From NCBI GenBank assembly GCA_045598965.1, contig JAZRVH010000011.1:1-39647 (forward strand): a DNA stretch of 39,647 bases, written 5' to 3'. A program made the position numbers and the translations under genes. Shown here in pieces: positions 21,995-30,068 of the stretch; the stretch's first letter is position 1, and each line of letters begins with the position of its first letter. The notes below the pieces were generated by a model. That model saw nothing but the letters and a program-made list of their open reading frames with translations, was not told the origin of the DNA and searched no databases. Origin of the DNA: RGIG426 sp045598965 (GTDB lineage Bacteria > Bacillota > Clostridia > Oscillospirales > Acutalibacteraceae).

Positions 21995-23875
21995 ATGATT
22001 AAAACCTTTGAAGAACTCGAATCCAAACAGGTTGCTTGTTCCAAGTGCCTTGATGGAAAATTTGCCGGAGAAAATGGCAAACGTGCCATTGTTCTTTGCG
22101 GCGGTACCGGTTGCCTTTCGTCCAACTCGGCGGAAATTCGTGAGCGGTTTGAAAAACTGGTTGCCGAAAAAGGTCTGTCCGATAAAGTGACCGTCAACCA
22201 AGTCGGTTGCTTTGGCTTCTGCTCGCAGGGCCCGTTCGTCAAGATTTATCCGGAGGATACCTTGTATCGTATGGTGAAAATCGAAGACGTGGACGAGATT
22301 GTCGAGAAAGATATCGAGGGTGGCGAAGTGGTCGAGCGTTTGCTTTATGTTGACCCCGCCACCAAAGAAAAAGTTGCCAAACAGGACGATATTACGTTCT
22401 ACAAAAAACAACACCGCATCGCCTTGCACGGTTGCGGTCAAATCAACCCGGAGGACATTGAAGAAGCTCTCGGTGCGGGTGCGTTTAAGGGCCTTGCCCG
22501 TGCACTGAAAATGGACCGCAAAGAGGTTGTGGACGAGGTTCTCGCCTCCGGCATTCGTGGCCGTGGCGGTGCCGGCTTCCCGACGGGTCGCAAATGGATG
22601 TTCGCTATGAACGGCGACGGCGACAAATACGTGGTATGTAACGGCGACGAGGGTGACCCCGGTGCGTTTATGGACCGCTCCATCCTCGAGGGCAACCCGC
22701 TTGCCGTTATCGAGGGTATGATGATTGCCGGTTATGCCATCGGTGCCCAGAACGGTTATTTCTACGTTCGTGCGGAGTATCCGATTGCGGTCAACCGTCT
22801 GAAAATTGCTATTAAACAAGCCGAAGAGCTCGGTCTCCTCGGTGACAACATTTTGGGCTCCGGCTTCTCTTTCCGTGCCCACATTCGCCTCGGTGCCGGT
22901 GCATTCGTGTGCGGCGAGGAAACCGCTTTGCTCAACTCCATTCAAGGTCAACGTGGTATGCCTCGTCCCCGCCCGCCGTTCCCGGCAGTGAAAGGTCTGT
23001 GGGACCGTCCCACCGTTGTGAACAACGTGGAGACGCTTGCTTGCATTCCGTACATTTTGCGTGAGGGTGCAAAGAAATTTGCCGAGTGCGGCACCGAAAA
23101 ATCCAAAGGCACGAAAGTGTTCGCTTTGGGCGGTAAAATCAACAACGTCGGTTTGGTGGAAGTCCCGATGGGCACCACGCTCCGTGAGTTGATTTATGAT
23201 ATCGGCGGCGGCGTGCCGAACGGCAAAAAATTCAAAGCCATCCAAACCGGTGGCCCGTCCGGCGGTTGCCTTACCGAAAAAGATTTGGATGCGGAAATCG
23301 ACTTTGACAACCTGGTGGCAAAAGGTTCCATGATGGGTTCCGGCGGTGCGATTGTCATGGACGAGGATAACTGCATGGTTGACGTGGCAAAATTCTATAT
23401 GGAATTCATTTGCGACGAATCTTGCGGAAAGTGCTCGCCCTGCCGTATCGGCACGAAACGTATGTTGGAGTACTTGACCAAAATCACCGAAGGCAAAGCC
23501 ACGATGGACGATTTGACCCAGCTTGAGGAATTGGCGGCAACGATTAAAGCCGGTTCTCTGTGTGCTCTCGGTCAGACTGCCGCCAACCCGGTGTTGTCGA
23601 CGTTGACCCACTTCCGTGACGAGTATATTGCCCACATTGTGGACAAGAAATGCCCGGCGGGTGTGTGCAAAAACCTCATGCAGTACGTCATCAACAAAGA
23701 CAAGTGCTACGGTTGCGGTGCTTGTGCGAAACAGTGCCCGGTGGGTGCCATCTCCAAGACCGACTATATTGCCGAAGGCAAAAAACTGCCGGCACTTGAG
23801 ATTGATCCGCAAAAGTGCATTAAGTGCGGTATGTGTGTTGCCACCTGCAAGTTTGGTGCAATTGAGAAGAAATAA
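21995..23875 (+). CDS. hydB: [FeFe]-hydrogenase subunit HydB (NuoF-like, NADH/FMN)
   Basis: A 626-residue NuoF/HndC-type subunit, which binds NAD(H) and FMN and is where electron bifurcation takes place in characterised HydABC enzymes. In order: an N-terminal thioredoxin-like [2Fe-2S] domain (CGGTGCLSSNS, then GCFGFCSQGP); the FMN/NADH region with GRGGAGFPTGRKW near residue 188; an SLBB domain; the [4Fe-4S] site CGKCSPCRIGTKRM near 477; and a C-terminal pair of ferredoxin clusters, CYGCGACAKQCPVGAI (about 571) and CIKCGMCVATCKFGAI (about 608). It starts three bases after hydC, with GGAGG inside that gene's end. Confidence 0.96.
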   Translation: MIKTFEELESKQVACSKCLDGKFAGENGKRAIVLCGGTGCLSSNSAEIRERFEKLVAEKGLSDKVTVNQVGCFGFCSQGPFVKIYPEDTLYRMVKIEDVDEIVEKDIEGGEVVERLLYVDPATKEKVAKQDDITFYKKQHRIALHGCGQINPEDIEEALGAGAFKGLARALKMDRKEVVDEVLASGIRGRGGAGFPTGRKWMFAMNGDGDKYVVCNGDEGDPGAFMDRSILEGNPLAVIEGMMIAGYAIGAQNGYFYVRAEYPIAVNRLKIAIKQAEELGLLGDNILGSGFSFRAHIRLGAGAFVCGEETALLNSIQGQRGMPRPRPPFPAVKGLWDRPTVVNNVETLACIPYILREGAKKFAECGTEKSKGTKVFALGGKINNVGLVEVPMGTTLRELIYDIGGGVPNGKKFKAIQTGGPSGGCLTEKDLDAEIDFDNLVAKGSMMGSGGAIVMDEDNCMVDVAKFYMEFICDESCGKCSPCRIGTKRMLEYLTKITEGKATMDDLTQLEELAATIKAGSLCALGQTAANPVLSTLTHFRDEYIAHIVDKKCPAGVCKNLMQYVINKDKCYGCGACAKQCPVGAISKTDYIAEGKKLPALEIDPQKCIKCGMCVATCKFGAIEKK

Positions 23876-23889
23876 GGGGGATTACGACA

Positions 23890-25662
23890 ATGGCTTTAGT
23901 GAATATTAAAATTGAAGGGATTCCCTATCAGGTCGAGGAAGGTTTGACCATCCTTGAGGCCGCTAAAAAATGCGGCTATGAAATCCCGTCCCTTTGTGCA
24001 TACAATCACGGTGAATGCAACCGTGGTTCCTGCCGTGTCTGCTTGGTAGAAGCCACCGGTGCCCGTGGTCTTGTGGCATCTTGCGTGTATCCGGTGAACG
24101 AGGGTATGGAGATTACCATCTCCTCTCCGGCGGCAACGGCCGCTCGCCGTTCCTCGGTGGAGCTGTTGCTTTCCAACCACAACCGCAACTGCCAAGAGTG
24201 CGACAAAAACGAAAAATGCGAACTGCTTCACGTTGCCCGTTTGACCGGTGCTCGTGAGGGTATGTTCCAGGGCTCTCAGACGCCCACCACCTTTGATGAC
24301 TTGACCCCGACGATCGTCCGTGACACCTCCAAGTGCATTTTGTGCGGTCGTTGTGTCGCCCGTTGCCAGAATGCACACGGCAACGGTATCCTCGGCTTTG
24401 AGAACCGTGGTTTCAACACCATCGTGGCTCCCGCCGAGAACCGCAGCTTCATCGAGTCGCCCTGCATTATGTGCGGCCAGTGCATTAATGTCTGCCCGAC
24501 GGGTGCTTTGATGGAGAAAAGTGAAATCGCCAAAGTGGACGCCGCTATGGCCGCCGGAAAATACGTGGTGGTACAGACCGCTCCGGCTGTTCGTGCCGCT
24601 CTCGGCGAAGAATTCGGTATGAAAATCGGCACTCCGGTGACCGGCAAAATGTGTGCCGCTCTCCGTCGCCTCGGCTTCAAGAAGGTGTTCGACACCAACT
24701 TTGCCGCCGACCTCACCATTATGGAGGAGGCCAACGAGCTGCTTTCCCGCATTAAAAACGGCGGCGAACTGCCGATGATTACCTCTTGCTCCCCCGGTTG
24801 GGTTAACTACGCCGAATATTACTATGGCGACCAGCTCGGACATTTATCCACCTGCAAATCGCCGCACGAAATGTTCGGTGCTATCCTTAAGAGCTACTAC
24901 GCCGAGAAAGCCGGCGTGAAACCGGAGGATATGTTTGTGGTGTCCATTATGCCTTGCTCCTGCAAAAAGTATGAGGAGCAACGCCCCGAAATGGAAACCA
25001 ACGGTCTGCGTGATGTGGATGCGGTGCTCACCACCCGTGAGCTCGGAAAACTCATCAAACGTTCCGGTATCAACTTCACGAAGCTCCCGGATGAGGACTT
25101 CGACCAGGATATCGTCCACGATTACACCGGTGCCGGCGTCATCTTCGGCGTTACCGGCGGCGTGATGGAGGCGGCTCTTCGTACCGCTCACTTTGTCCTG
25201 ACCGGCAAAGAGCGTGAGGGCGTGGAGTTCCACGAGGTTCGTGGCTTTGATAGCATCCGTGAGGCGGAATTCGACCTCGCCGGCCAAAAAATCAAAGTGG
25301 CCGTTACCAGCGGTATGAAAGGTGCGAAAGTACTGCTCGACCAAATCCGTGAGGGCACTTCTCCCTACACCTTTATCGAGATTATGGGTTGCCCGGGTGG
25401 CTGCATCAACGGCGGCGGTCAGCCGTACGTCCGTGAGGCGTTTTTGCCGAACGAGGATGACGACATTCTCGACACCTATCAGGCAAAACGTGCGGCGGCT
25501 CTGTATAGTGAGGATGAACGTCAAGAAATTCGCCAAAGCCACCGTAACCCGCAGTTGAAAGCGTTGTACGACGAGTTCCTCGGCGAGCCGAACTCCCACA
25601 AAGCCCACGAGCTGCTCCACACCACCTACAACACGAATCGTGAGCGTTTCCCGCAGAAATAA
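23890..25662 (+). CDS. hydA: [FeFe]-hydrogenase catalytic subunit HydA
   Basis: A 590-residue catalytic subunit that makes or oxidises H2. It has an N-terminal [2Fe-2S] domain, the His-Cys [4Fe-4S] site (HNRNCQECDKNEKC), two ferredoxin clusters (CILCGRCVARCQ; CIMCGQCINVCPTGA), the H-cluster domain and a small-subunit-like tail. The H-cluster motifs are TSCSPGW (residues 298-304), MPCSCKKYE (354-362) and MGCPGGCINGGGQP (499-512). The second Cys of the textbook TSCCPxW is Ser, which I recall as common in NAD-linked HydA. With HydB and HydC it should couple NADH and reduced ferredoxin to H2. The maturases hydEFG are not in the window. Confidence 0.96.
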   Translation: MALVNIKIEGIPYQVEEGLTILEAAKKCGYEIPSLCAYNHGECNRGSCRVCLVEATGARGLVASCVYPVNEGMEITISSPAATAARRSSVELLLSNHNRNCQECDKNEKCELLHVARLTGAREGMFQGSQTPTTFDDLTPTIVRDTSKCILCGRCVARCQNAHGNGILGFENRGFNTIVAPAENRSFIESPCIMCGQCINVCPTGALMEKSEIAKVDAAMAAGKYVVVQTAPAVRAALGEEFGMKIGTPVTGKMCAALRRLGFKKVFDTNFAADLTIMEEANELLSRIKNGGELPMITSCSPGWVNYAEYYYGDQLGHLSTCKSPHEMFGAILKSYYAEKAGVKPEDMFVVSIMPCSCKKYEEQRPEMETNGLRDVDAVLTTRELGKLIKRSGINFTKLPDEDFDQDIVHDYTGAGVIFGVTGGVMEAALRTAHFVLTGKEREGVEFHEVRGFDSIREAEFDLAGQKIKVAVTSGMKGAKVLLDQIREGTSPYTFIEIMGCPGGCINGGGQPYVREAFLPNEDDDILDTYQAKRAAALYSEDERQEIRQSHRNPQLKALYDEFLGEPNSHKAHELLHTTYNTNRERFPQK

Positions 25663-25675
25663 GTTTTTGCAAGAG

Positions 25676-25709
25676 AAATCCCGCCACCGTACGGTTGCGG
25701 GATTTTTTT
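25676..25709 (+). terminator. Terminator of hydCBA
   Basis: Stem from AAATCCCGC with GCGGGATTT plus an inner ACCGT/ACGGT, followed by T7. Confidence 0.93.
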
Positions 25710-25727
25710 GATGTTGTTTTGGGCGAT

Positions 25728-25830
25728 TTTGTAGGGCGGGAGTTTGCTCCCGCCGCCGTGGGATTTTGCATTTGTTTCCGGTTACCCACCCAACAACGTG
25801 TAGGGACCGGCGACCAGTTGCGGTACCCAA
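25728..25830 (+). repeat. Two GTAGGG-starting intergenic repeat-like units
   Basis: One unit reads TGTAGGGCGGGAG-TTTG-CTCCCGCCGCC (from 25730), with a GGCGGGAG/CTCCCGCC hairpin. A second begins TGTAGGGACCGG (25800) and ends GGTACCC. Both look like members of a dispersed intergenic repeat family. No ORF. Confidence 0.5.
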
Positions 25831-25865
25831 ACCGCCTAATGTGCCTGTCGGCACGGCGGTTTTTC
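25829..25865 (+). terminator. Second terminator upstream of the membrane-protein operon
   Basis: Stem AAACCGCC/GGCGGTTT with an inner GTGCC/GGCAC hairpin and T5. Its T run abuts the next -35 box. Confidence 0.85.
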
Positions 25866-25894
25866 TTGACTTATTTCCAAAAATCCCGTATACT
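25866..25894 (+). promoter_or_regulatory. Promoter of the membrane protein/ComEC-like operon
   Basis: TTGACT (25866-25871), 17 bases, TATACT (25889-25894). Confidence 0.85.
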
Positions 25895-25920
25895 GAAATG
25901 CGTAAAGTGAGGGATTATGT

Positions 25921-26661
25921 ATGGCAAGAGAAATGGCGTTGGCGGGGGTGCCGAAAGAGGAATTAGAGCGGGTGGAAACCCCGCAAGAGCCTCAAACTCC
26001 CAAATCCAAATGGCAGAATTTTTGGTTTTATTATAAATGGTGGGTAGTGGCCGGCGTGTGTCTGCTCGCCATTATCGGCGTCGGCGTGTGGCAGGCGGCA
26101 ACCCATGTGGAGCCGGATTATCCCATTGCTCTTGTGACCCGTGACGGCGTGTCGGAGGAGGGCGTTGCCGAGCTGGAGGCGATGCTTGCCACCTATGGGC
26201 AAGACCTCAACGGCGACGGTAAAGTAGTCGTGGAAGTGGAAGATTTGGCGTTGTCCCAGTACGTGGGCGGCCGCAAAAATCCGCAGGCAGAGATGAATTC
26301 CCAAAAAATTATGGCGTATCTCGTGTCGGCGGATGTGATGTTTTTCATCTTTGACGAACCAAGCTACAAAAACTATCTCGGCGATTTAAAGGAAACGAGC
26401 GGTGTGGATTTGTTTTTTGACGACATCGGTCGAGAGGTTGTCGGTGTGGACAAAACCGAAAATTACTGGAACTGGAAAGAGGACGACCGTCGGGCAAACT
26501 ACTGGGGTGCGGAATTCCCCGAGGATTTGTATTTTGGCGTGCGTCGCTTAGGCGGTACTGCCGACAGCAAAGCCGCTATTGCCCGCCACGACAGCGATTT
26601 GGCGTTTTTGCAGGCAGTGCTGGACAACAAACCGCTTGCGGCTGTTGCCGATAAGAAATGA
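25921..26661 (+). CDS. Single-pass membrane protein, unknown function
   Basis: A 246-residue protein. Residues 1-30 are hydrophilic and Pro/Glu-rich. A juxtamembrane WQNFWFYYKWW leads into one membrane helix (about 41-58), so most of the protein should lie outside the cytoplasm. The outer part begins IALVTRDGVSEEGVAELEAML and includes DLNGDGKVVVEVEDL; I do not recognise the fold. Similar short proteins with this aromatic KWW-plus-helix start are common as uncharacterised Clostridia genes. GTGAGGG stands seven bases before the ATG. The stop overlaps the next start (ATGA), so it is coupled to the ComEC-like protein. Confidence 0.8.
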   Translation: MAREMALAGVPKEELERVETPQEPQTPKSKWQNFWFYYKWWVVAGVCLLAIIGVGVWQAATHVEPDYPIALVTRDGVSEEGVAELEAMLATYGQDLNGDGKVVVEVEDLALSQYVGGRKNPQAEMNSQKIMAYLVSADVMFFIFDEPSYKNYLGDLKETSGVDLFFDDIGREVVGVDKTENYWNWKEDDRRANYWGAEFPEDLYFGVRRLGGTADSKAAIARHDSDLAFLQAVLDNKPLAAVADKK

Positions 26662-27593
26662 GTACGACGAACCATAAAAACCGCCGTCGATTTGTGGCGG
26701 TGGCGGCGGGCGTATTGTGTGTGACCGTTCTTGCCATTTTGTGGCGGATGTTTCCGCCGGCAACGTGGGGCGAGTCGCCGAAAACCCGTGTTGACGGCAC
26801 GCTGACGATTCGCTATTTGGATGTTGGGCAGGGCGATTGTGCGTTGTTTACCAACGGCGACCAGGCGGTGTTGCTTGATGCCGGCACTGTAGAACAACCA
26901 CAGCTTGTGTATGAGCTGCTTTGTGCTTATGGGATTGAAACGCTGGATGCGGTAATTGTCAGTCATCCCCACGCCGACCATATCGGCGGATTGCCCGCTG
27001 TGCTTCGAAATTTGTCGGTAAAAACGGTGATAATGCAATCGCCGCCAAGCGAGTTGGCTGTGACGGATTCGTTTTATACCGATACATTGGCGGCGATGAC
27101 AAAGCGGGATATACCGTGGGTAAAACCGCAGGTGGAGGATACGTTTTCCTTTTGCGGTGCCGCTTTCACGGTGCTGGGGCCGCTGGCACCGCACGCCGAG
27201 GATTTGAACGATTTATCCTTGTGCGTTCGTGTGGAATACGGAAAACGGTCGTTTCTTTTTTGCGGCGATATGACAGCGGCGGAGGAGAAAACGCTTATGC
27301 AACGGGATGGCGGACTTTCGGCGGATGTGCTGAAGGTCGCTCACCACGGTTCGGGGGAGTCAAGCAGTCGTCGCTTTTTGGAGGCGGTGAAGCCGAGAAT
27401 GGCGGTTGTTTCCTGCGGGAAATATAACGACTACGGACATCCGCATTCGTCGACGCTTGACCGATTGTCAGAGATGGGTACCACCGTTTACCGCACGGAT
27501 GTGCAAGGGACGGTGACCGTCACAACCGACGGCGAAACGATAGACGTTTTTACAGAAAAAACACAAAAAGATGCAGCGGACACCGTGGCGTAA
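26658..27593 (+). CDS. ComEC-like metallo-beta-lactamase-fold protein, membrane-anchored
   Basis: A 311-residue protein with an N-terminal membrane helix (about 10-30) and a metallo-beta-lactamase domain like the C-terminal domain of ComEC. YLDVGQGDCALF starts the domain; SHPHADHIGG (HxHxDH) is the metal site; FLFCGDMTAAEE and VLKVAHHGS supply further ligands, and SCGKYNDYGHPH closes it. The ComEC channel itself is absent. Extracytoplasmic relatives of this kind are proposed nucleases or phosphodiesterases. It could degrade extracellular DNA or nucleotides; this is inference. The final codons overlap the terminator stem. Confidence 0.9.
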   Translation: MSTTNHKNRRRFVAVAAGVLCVTVLAILWRMFPPATWGESPKTRVDGTLTIRYLDVGQGDCALFTNGDQAVLLDAGTVEQPQLVYELLCAYGIETLDAVIVSHPHADHIGGLPAVLRNLSVKTVIMQSPPSELAVTDSFYTDTLAAMTKRDIPWVKPQVEDTFSFCGAAFTVLGPLAPHAEDLNDLSLCVRVEYGKRSFLFCGDMTAAEEKTLMQRDGGLSADVLKVAHHGSGESSSRRFLEAVKPRMAVVSCGKYNDYGHPHSSTLDRLSEMGTTVYRTDVQGTVTVTTDGETIDVFTEKTQKDAADTVA

Positions 27594-27610
27594 GTTCGCT
27601 GCATCTTTTA
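27567..27610. terminator. Bidirectional terminator overlapping the ComEC-like stop codon
   Basis: AAAAGATGCAGCG (from 27567) pairs with CGCTGCATCTTTT (27597-27609). The left arm lies inside the coding sequence. It serves both convergent genes. Confidence 0.85.
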
Positions 27611-27613
27611 ATA

Positions 27614-28261
27614 TTAGCGGGAATTGCCGAAAGCGATTTCGGTGATTTCTTTGAGAATTTCGGCGGGAGGGGGACCGAACGTGCCATCGTTTTCATCAAG
27701 AGGTGGGGCGTCGGCAGAAGTGATTTTAGAAAACAGGGCAAAAGCGAGGCGGTCGTCTGTATCAAAATCCCGTTCGTGAGCGAGAAGCCCTTTGTCATAC
27801 AAAAGCCGCATTAGGCGAGAGTAATAGAAAAAGGCACGTATCGTTTGCTCGTTTATGACGGCACCCGACTGGCTGGCTGTCAGTTCTGCTTCAATGCCAT
27901 TCATAGTTTCACGGCAGGCGGAAACGGTGGTGATGACGGCGGTGTCTCCCCGTGATTGGGCACTTTCCAAAATCCCCAGTACGTCTTGTGCATCGTTTGC
28001 ATAATCCATAAGTGCCTCGGGGAACATGGCTTTGGCACGCAGTATTTCGGATTGTTGTAGGGTATGGCGATAGGTGGGGAGCAAAAGCTTCAAAAAGGCG
28101 AGATCTTGTCGCCGCTGAGCCTCGGCGGATTGGCTGTGCATCCAGTCATATAGCGACAGAAGCTCTCCGGCAAAAGAGGAGAGGCAACGAGGACAAAATC
28201 CTCGCTCTAAGGCGTCGGCGGATTTTGCAGCTCCACAGCCTCGACAAACAGCAATATTCAA
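27614..28261 (-). CDS. Zinc-ribbon protein, unknown function
   Basis: A 215-residue protein with an N-terminal zinc ribbon (CRGCG at about 6-10, then CPRC near 23-26) followed by a helical domain (DLAFLKLLLPTYRHTLQQ; RAFFYYSRLMRLLYDKGLL) and a Pro-rich, acidic end. No signal peptide. The only plausible start is TTG at 28261, with a stop codon just upstream in frame and only a weak ribosome binding site. I do not recognise a family. It is transcribed alone, convergent with the ComEC-like gene. Confidence 0.75.
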   Translation of the reverse strand: MNIAVCRGCGAAKSADALERGFCPRCLSSFAGELLSLYDWMHSQSAEAQRRQDLAFLKLLLPTYRHTLQQSEILRAKAMFPEALMDYANDAQDVLGILESAQSRGDTAVITTVSACRETMNGIEAELTASQSGAVINEQTIRAFFYYSRLMRLLYDKGLLAHERDFDTDDRLAFALFSKITSADAPPLDENDGTFGPPPAEILKEITEIAFGNSR

Positions 28262-28377
28262 GGCGGTTCACTCGCTTTCTGAATATTTTTTATGAGTATA
28301 TCACAAATATTTTCCGGATTCAAGATGGGAACAAAGAAAAGAATTTGAATTTTCGCAAAGATATTTTGATTTTTTCC

Positions 28378-28406
28378 TTGACATTTTCGTTCGTGCGTGG
28401 TATAGT
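28378..28406 (+). promoter_or_regulatory. Promoter of tRNA-Tyr
   Basis: Perfect TTGACA (28378-28383), 17 bases, TATAGT (28401-28406), extended -10 TGG. Confidence 0.87.
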
Positions 28407-28430
28407 TATTGTCGTTGCAAAACGGAATAT

Positions 28431-28515
28431 GGGAGTGTTCCCGAGTGGCCAAAGGGGGCAGACTGTAAATCTGTTGTCAGTGACTTCGGTGGTTCGAATC
28501 CACCCGCTCCCACCA
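28431..28515 (+). tRNA. tRNA-Tyr (anticodon GTA)
   Basis: An 85-base class II tRNA with CCA encoded. The acceptor GGGAGTG pairs with CGCTCCC; the anticodon arm GCAGA-CTGTAAA-TCTGT gives GTA; T loop GGTTCGAATCC. Confidence 0.97.
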
Positions 28516-28516
28516 A

Positions 28517-28558
28517 ATAACGCCGAGAAGCCTTGTGCTTCTCGGTGTTATTTTTTTA
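28517..28558 (+). terminator. Terminator of tRNA-Tyr
   Basis: AATAACGCCGAGAAGC pairs with GCTTCTCGGTGTTATT (one G-T pair), followed by T7. Confidence 0.93.
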
Positions 28559-28602
28559 GAAAAAGGGTAAATTTAGTACGCAAAAAATGGCCGGTTACCT
28601 AT

Positions 28603-28630
28603 TGACAACTCACCGGCAATCCTATATAAT
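28603..28630 (+). promoter_or_regulatory. Promoter of the (ETAT)n dockerin-protein gene
   Basis: Perfect TTGACA (28603-28608), 16 bases, perfect TATAAT (28625-28630). It should be a strong promoter. Confidence 0.88.
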
Positions 28631-28661
28631 AGGAAAAGTATATTTTAGGAGGAAAAAACAA

Positions 28662-29939
28662 ATGAAAAACATCTTCAAGCTTGGTTCCGTTTTTCTGACG
28701 ATTGCCCTTTTGGTCAGCACGTTGCTGGTTTCCGGTGCACTCGTTTCGGCGGAACAGAAAAACCTTATCGTCAACGGCGACTTTTCCGATGGCCTGAACA
28801 ACTGGACCATCGACAACTACGGCGACTTATGGTCGGTGGAGAGTGGCGTTGCGAAAGTGACCGGCAACACCCACACCAGTAAAGATTCCTCGGCGAAACC
28901 GACATTTACGGACGCCATCAAAATCAACACCACGTATACTTTGGGTGCGACCTTTGAGACGACCAATGTGGATTCCATCTACATTTACATTAAATTGAAC
29001 GACAGCGGCAGTGCCGCCTCGAAATTCACTCTCACTTCGACCGGCACGGTGACGTTTACGACGCTCGGCGATGTCAGCAAATTCGGCATCAGCATCCGTG
29101 CTCTGAAAAATGGTGTTGGGACGGATTACGCCACGATTGACAATGTCATCCTCGTAGAGGGTGATAAGATTGAGAGCACCACCGCTACCGCCACCGCTAC
29201 CGCCACCGAGACCGCCACCGAGACCGCCACCGAGACGGCTACCGAGACCGCCACCGAGACCGCTACCGAGACGGCTACCGAGACCGCCACCGAGACGGCC
29301 ACCGAGACGGCCACCGAGACGGCCACCGAGACGGCCACCGAGACGGCTACCGAGACCGCTACTGAGACGGCTACTTCCGCTACCGTGACCGAGGCGACCG
29401 AAGCGTCTATCACCGAGGCTTCCGTGACCGAGACCGAGGCGACCAAGGCGTCTATCACCGAGGCGTCCGTGACGGAGACAGAGGCTTCTGTTACGAAAAC
29501 TGAGCCGACGGAGGCTTCTACTTCTATCACCGAGACCGAGCCGACCGAGGCTTCCGTGACGCAGGCTTCTGCTTCCGAGACGGAGCCGACCGAGGCGTCT
29601 GTCACCGAGGCTTCCGCTACTGAGACCGAGCCGACCGAGGCTTCTGCTACCGAAGCGTCTTCTACCGAGACGGAGCCGACCGAGGCTCCCGCCACCGAGA
29701 CCGGTGCGGACACGACGACCACCGGCACCGGTTCTGTGATTAGCTACTACGGCGACGTGAACAACGACGGTGAGGTGACAATGGAAGATGTGCTGGTTAT
29801 GCGTAAATATCTGGCGGGTATTCAGGTGGAAATCAACGCCGATGCCGCCGATGCGAACGCCGACGGCAAAATCAACCTGAAAGACGTTTTGATGATTCGT
29901 AAATTCTTGGCCGGTTTGATTGACAGACTGGGTGCGTAA
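28662..29939 (+). CDS. Secreted CBM-like dockerin protein with (ETAT)n linker
   Basis: A 425-residue protein. The signal peptide MKNIFKLGSVFLTIALLVSTL... ends ALVSA. Residues about 32-165 form a jelly-roll-like domain (NLIVNGDFSDGLNNWT start and TDYATIDNVILVEGD end) resembling the CBM4/9/22 carbohydrate-binding folds. Then comes a long Thr/Glu/Ala linker with 14 exact ETAT repeats and about nine degenerate TE(P/A)TEAS units. Residues about 364-422 are a dockerin (GDVNNDGEVTMEDVLVMRKYLAGI; DANADGKINLKDVLMIRKFLAGL). The linker is rich in Thr and probably O-glycosylated. The start at 28662 follows TAGGAGG; an ATG 75 bases upstream would include the promoter. It likely binds glycan and is carried on a cohesin scaffold. 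Confidence 0.87.
   Translation: MKNIFKLGSVFLTIALLVSTLLVSGALVSAEQKNLIVNGDFSDGLNNWTIDNYGDLWSVESGVAKVTGNTHTSKDSSAKPTFTDAIKINTTYTLGATFETTNVDSIYIYIKLNDSGSAASKFTLTSTGTVTFTTLGDVSKFGISIRALKNGVGTDYATIDNVILVEGDKIESTTATATATATETATETATETATETATETATETATETATETATETATETATETATETATETATETATSATVTEATEASITEASVTETEATKASITEASVTETEASVTKTEPTEASTSITETEPTEASVTQASASETEPTEASVTEASATETEPTEASATEASSTETEPTEAPATETGADTTTTGTGSVISYYGDVNNDGEVTMEDVLVMRKYLAGIQVEINADAADANADGKINLKDVLMIRKFLAGLIDRLGA
29208..29375 (+). repeat. 14 tandem 12-bp repeats encoding ETAT
   Basis: The unit GAGACSGCYACC repeats 14 times without interruption (Glu codon at 29208 and every 12 bases to 29364), with variation only at synonymous third positions. The repeat number may vary between strains. 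Confidence 0.93.
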
Positions 29940-29960
29940 GAAAAACTGAAAGTCTAACGA

Positions 29961-30000
29961 AAAACCCTCTCCCGATGAAATCGGGAGAGGGTTTTCTTTT
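29961..30000 (+). terminator. Terminator of the (ETAT)n dockerin-protein gene
   Basis: A 15-bp stem (29961-29975 with 29981-29995), five-base loop and T-rich tail. Confidence 0.94.
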
Positions 30001-30010
30001 ATAAAAAATC

Positions 30011-30039
30011 TTGACGGCGGGGAATTTTTGCGGTATAAA
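30011..30039 (+). promoter_or_regulatory. Promoter of the ECF-S/aldo-keto reductase operon
   Basis: TTGACG (30011-30016), 17 bases, TATAAA (30034-30039). The leader is only about 25 bases, so there is no room for a riboswitch. Confidence 0.82.
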
Positions 30040-30068
30040 TAAATTAGTGAGTGCAAGGGGGCGAGCCG

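Noticed and set aside
21515..23812. 765-codon open frame antisense to hydC-hydB
   Set aside because: Shadow of strongly biased codon use in hydCB; no domain or promoter.
24781..24801. Inactivated hydrogenase because TSCCPxW reads TSCSPGW
   Set aside because: From memory the Ser variant is common in NAD-linked trimeric hydrogenases. The other two H-cluster motifs are intact, so I do not treat it as a loss.
30000..30068. Riboswitch for the ECF S-component
   Set aside because: The distance from promoter to start codon is about 30 bases, too short for an aptamer.
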